From positions 1 to 35,269 of the forward strand of contig NZ_JADOVI010000022.1 of the NCBI RefSeq assembly GCF_015752155.1: a stretch of 35,269 nt of DNA, read 5' to 3'. Origin of the DNA: Cryobacterium sp. MP_M3 (GTDB taxonomy: Bacteria; Actinomycetota; Actinomycetes; Actinomycetales; Microbacteriaceae). Below are positions 34,369 to 35,269 of the stretch, one piece after another. The notes under the pieces were generated by a model, which ran no database searches, was not told where the DNA came from, and saw nothing but the letters and a program-made list of their open reading frames with translations. A program made the position numbers and the translations under genes. Every line of letters starts with the position of its first letter. Within the stretch, counting starts at the first letter, position 1.

Positions 34369-35149
34369 GTTTGAAGATCTCGCAAATCTCGAACAGGTAC
34401 GCGACTACTGCCAGTGCAGCGGCTTCCACCTCGGGAGTACCGCGGGGACCTGCGTTCTCGAACGCCTTCTCAACGAGATAGTCGAAGATCGCATCGGGCT
34501 CCAGCGACTCGGCTTCCGCCGCGAAGTAGTCACTCTTGAACCTGCTGACAAGACTTCGTCCGAATGCTGGAGCAGTTGTGGTCTGAAAGGCGATGAAGTC
34601 GCCGACTCGCGCCGCCTGCGATAGCCCGGCGGTGATGCGCAGCACCGATGTCGGCCCCAGCTTGTTCAGCTCGATCTTCTCTTGTAGCGGAAGCGCCAGT
34701 CCGACGTCCGTCGGTTGCGTTGCACTCGGTGCGCTGGCGATCACGCCGCACACGACGCTCAACTCCTCGTATGTGACTCCGCCCAATGCGGTCTTCACCG
34801 CGCGAGCAACTGCCTCCTCATGACGTCGTTTGGCGTCAACGAGGAACTCCAGAGTGTGGTGCTCAAGCTGGGCGTCCACGGCGTCGTGATGAGGGCCACA
34901 GAGATAGATCAGATTGTCGGCAGAACCGCGCTGTTCGGGGCGCATTGCCTCGTCGTAGCGAGGGCCTCCTGGGCTGGCGGCCGCGATATGGGCCACCTTG
35001 CCGACAGCCTTCGGCTGGTCGCCGGCCGCTTGGGGGTCGAGAGTAAGTTCGACACCGCACTCGGGGTAGGCGCACCGATTGCCGCTGCGCGCGATGACGA
35101 CCTTCTCCTGCGCCTGGGGCACGCGATCTCTGGTGGTCGTCGACGACAT
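34361..35149 (-). CDS. ABC-3C system effector with N-terminal HNH endonuclease
   Basis: This 262-residue protein has an HNH nuclease domain at about residues 18-100. SGNRCAYPECG supplies Cys26 and Cys31, GKVAHIAAA supplies His54, and ADNLIYLCGPHHDAVD supplies Asn79, Cys84 and His87-His88, the set of an active Zn-stabilised HNH fold. A C-terminal domain (about 150-262) lacks a known motif but is the usual place for the ABC-3C-specific C-terminal domain that binds the ATPase/middle complex. In the ABC-3C model the effector cleaves DNA when the ATPase senses an invader. The ATG at 35149 lies only 26 bp from the repeat array of an IS21-like end (from 35175), so its original promoter may be lost or replaced. 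Confidence 0.75.
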   Translation of the reverse strand: MSSTTTRDRVPQAQEKVVIARSGNRCAYPECGVELTLDPQAAGDQPKAVGKVAHIAAASPGGPRYDEAMRPEQRGSADNLIYLCGPHHDAVDAQLEHHTLEFLVDAKRRHEEAVARAVKTALGGVTYEELSVVCGVIASAPSATQPTDVGLALPLQEKIELNKLGPTSVLRITAGLSQAARVGDFIAFQTTTAPAFGRSLVSRFKSDYFAAEAESLEPDAIFDYLVEKAFENAGPRGTPEVEAAALAVVAYLFEICEIFKRE

Positions 35150-35174
35150 ACAGTCAGGCTACCGAGCGGACGGA

Positions 35175-35269
35175 TGTCAATGGCCAATCCGATCTGCCCA
35201 CTGGCGGCCAGTAGAAATGCCCGCTGGTGGCCATGAAAACTGCCCACTCATGGCCAACAGATCTGCCCA
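35175..35269. mobile_element. Probable IS21-family terminus (runs off window)
   Basis: From TGTCAATGGCCA at 35175 to the window edge, a tandem series appears that resembles the multiple internal repeats at the ends of IS21-family elements, which bind the IstA transposase; the TGTCA start fits an IS21 TG end. The istA/istB genes would lie to the right, outside the window. It abuts the ABC-3C operon promoter region. An alternative is a plasmid replication iteron array. Confidence 0.6.
35181..35269. repeat. 23-bp tandem repeats (TGGCCA-n8-TGCCCA units)
   Basis: TGCCCA or TGCCCG occurs at 35195, 35218, 35241 and 35264, exactly 23 bp apart. T/CGGCCA occurs at 35181, 35205, 35228 and 35251, at 24, 23 and 23 bp. 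Each unit reads TGGCCA, about 8 variable bases, then TGCCCA. The sequence between is variable, so it is an array of protein-binding boxes, not a simple recent duplication. It continues to the window edge. Confidence 0.8.

Noticed and set aside
1..35269. CRISPR arrays, tRNA or rRNA genes, integrase
   Set aside because: No regularly spaced identical repeats with unique spacers, no tRNA/rRNA-like sequence, and no recombinase motifs were seen; the 23-bp repeats at the right edge have no CRISPR-length spacers.

Overview
The window is high-GC DNA with actinobacterial features: GTG starts, ATGA/GTGA/TGATG translational coupling, and a conjugation gene set (ArdC-type protein, Prim-Pol, DUF2637, DUF6112, long MobF relaxase) typical of integrative conjugative elements (ICEs) in Actinobacteria. 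A Microbacteriaceae-like host is my best guess from memory of similar proteins, not from a search. No integrase, tRNA, rRNA or CRISPR array is visible.

Layout. (1) Left edge, 1-2482: a large dynamin-like tandem GTPase on the minus strand, cut inside its second GTPase domain by what looks like an IS4-family end. (2) 2640-9713: a tightly coupled minus-strand conjugation operon read right to left: ardC-like, Prim-Pol, DUF2637 membrane/HTH protein, two conserved unknowns, ParB-like, anchored membrane protein, SLT+M23 wall hydrolase, DUF6112 membrane protein. An AraC-family regulator (9872-10843) lies upstream. The coupling protein, VirB4 and TrbL-like genes that I would expect after DUF6112 are not here. 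(3) 10993-23798: a seven-gene plus-strand defence operon with almost no intergenic space: HTH protein, PLD/SNF2-type helicase, DUF4391, type III Mod, type III Res, a PD-(D/E)XK nuclease of unknown type and a membrane-anchored HerA/FtsK-like ATPase. (4) 24161-28250: MobF relaxase/helicase and a small membrane protein, preceded by 362 bp with inverted repeats that may hold oriT. (5) 28363-32064: accessory genes: a HEPN-like protein, a membrane protein coupled to two tiny ORFs, a small unknown, and a basic repeat protein. (6) 32414-35149: a minus-strand ABC-three-component system (HNH effector, middle component, DUF2326 SMC-like ATPase). (7) Right edge, 35175-35269: 23-bp tandem repeats that look like the end of an IS21-family element.

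Reading as a whole: a conjugative element whose backbone (regions 2 and 4) has been split by a large restriction/nuclease cargo and flanked by further defence modules and insertion sequences. The transfer genes in view would process DNA, prime the second strand, protect incoming ssDNA and open the cell wall, but mating-channel genes are missing from the window. The most unusual candidate is the fusion in one operon of a type III R-M system, a PLD/SNF2-type helicase with DUF4391, and a nuclease plus membrane-bound HerA pair.
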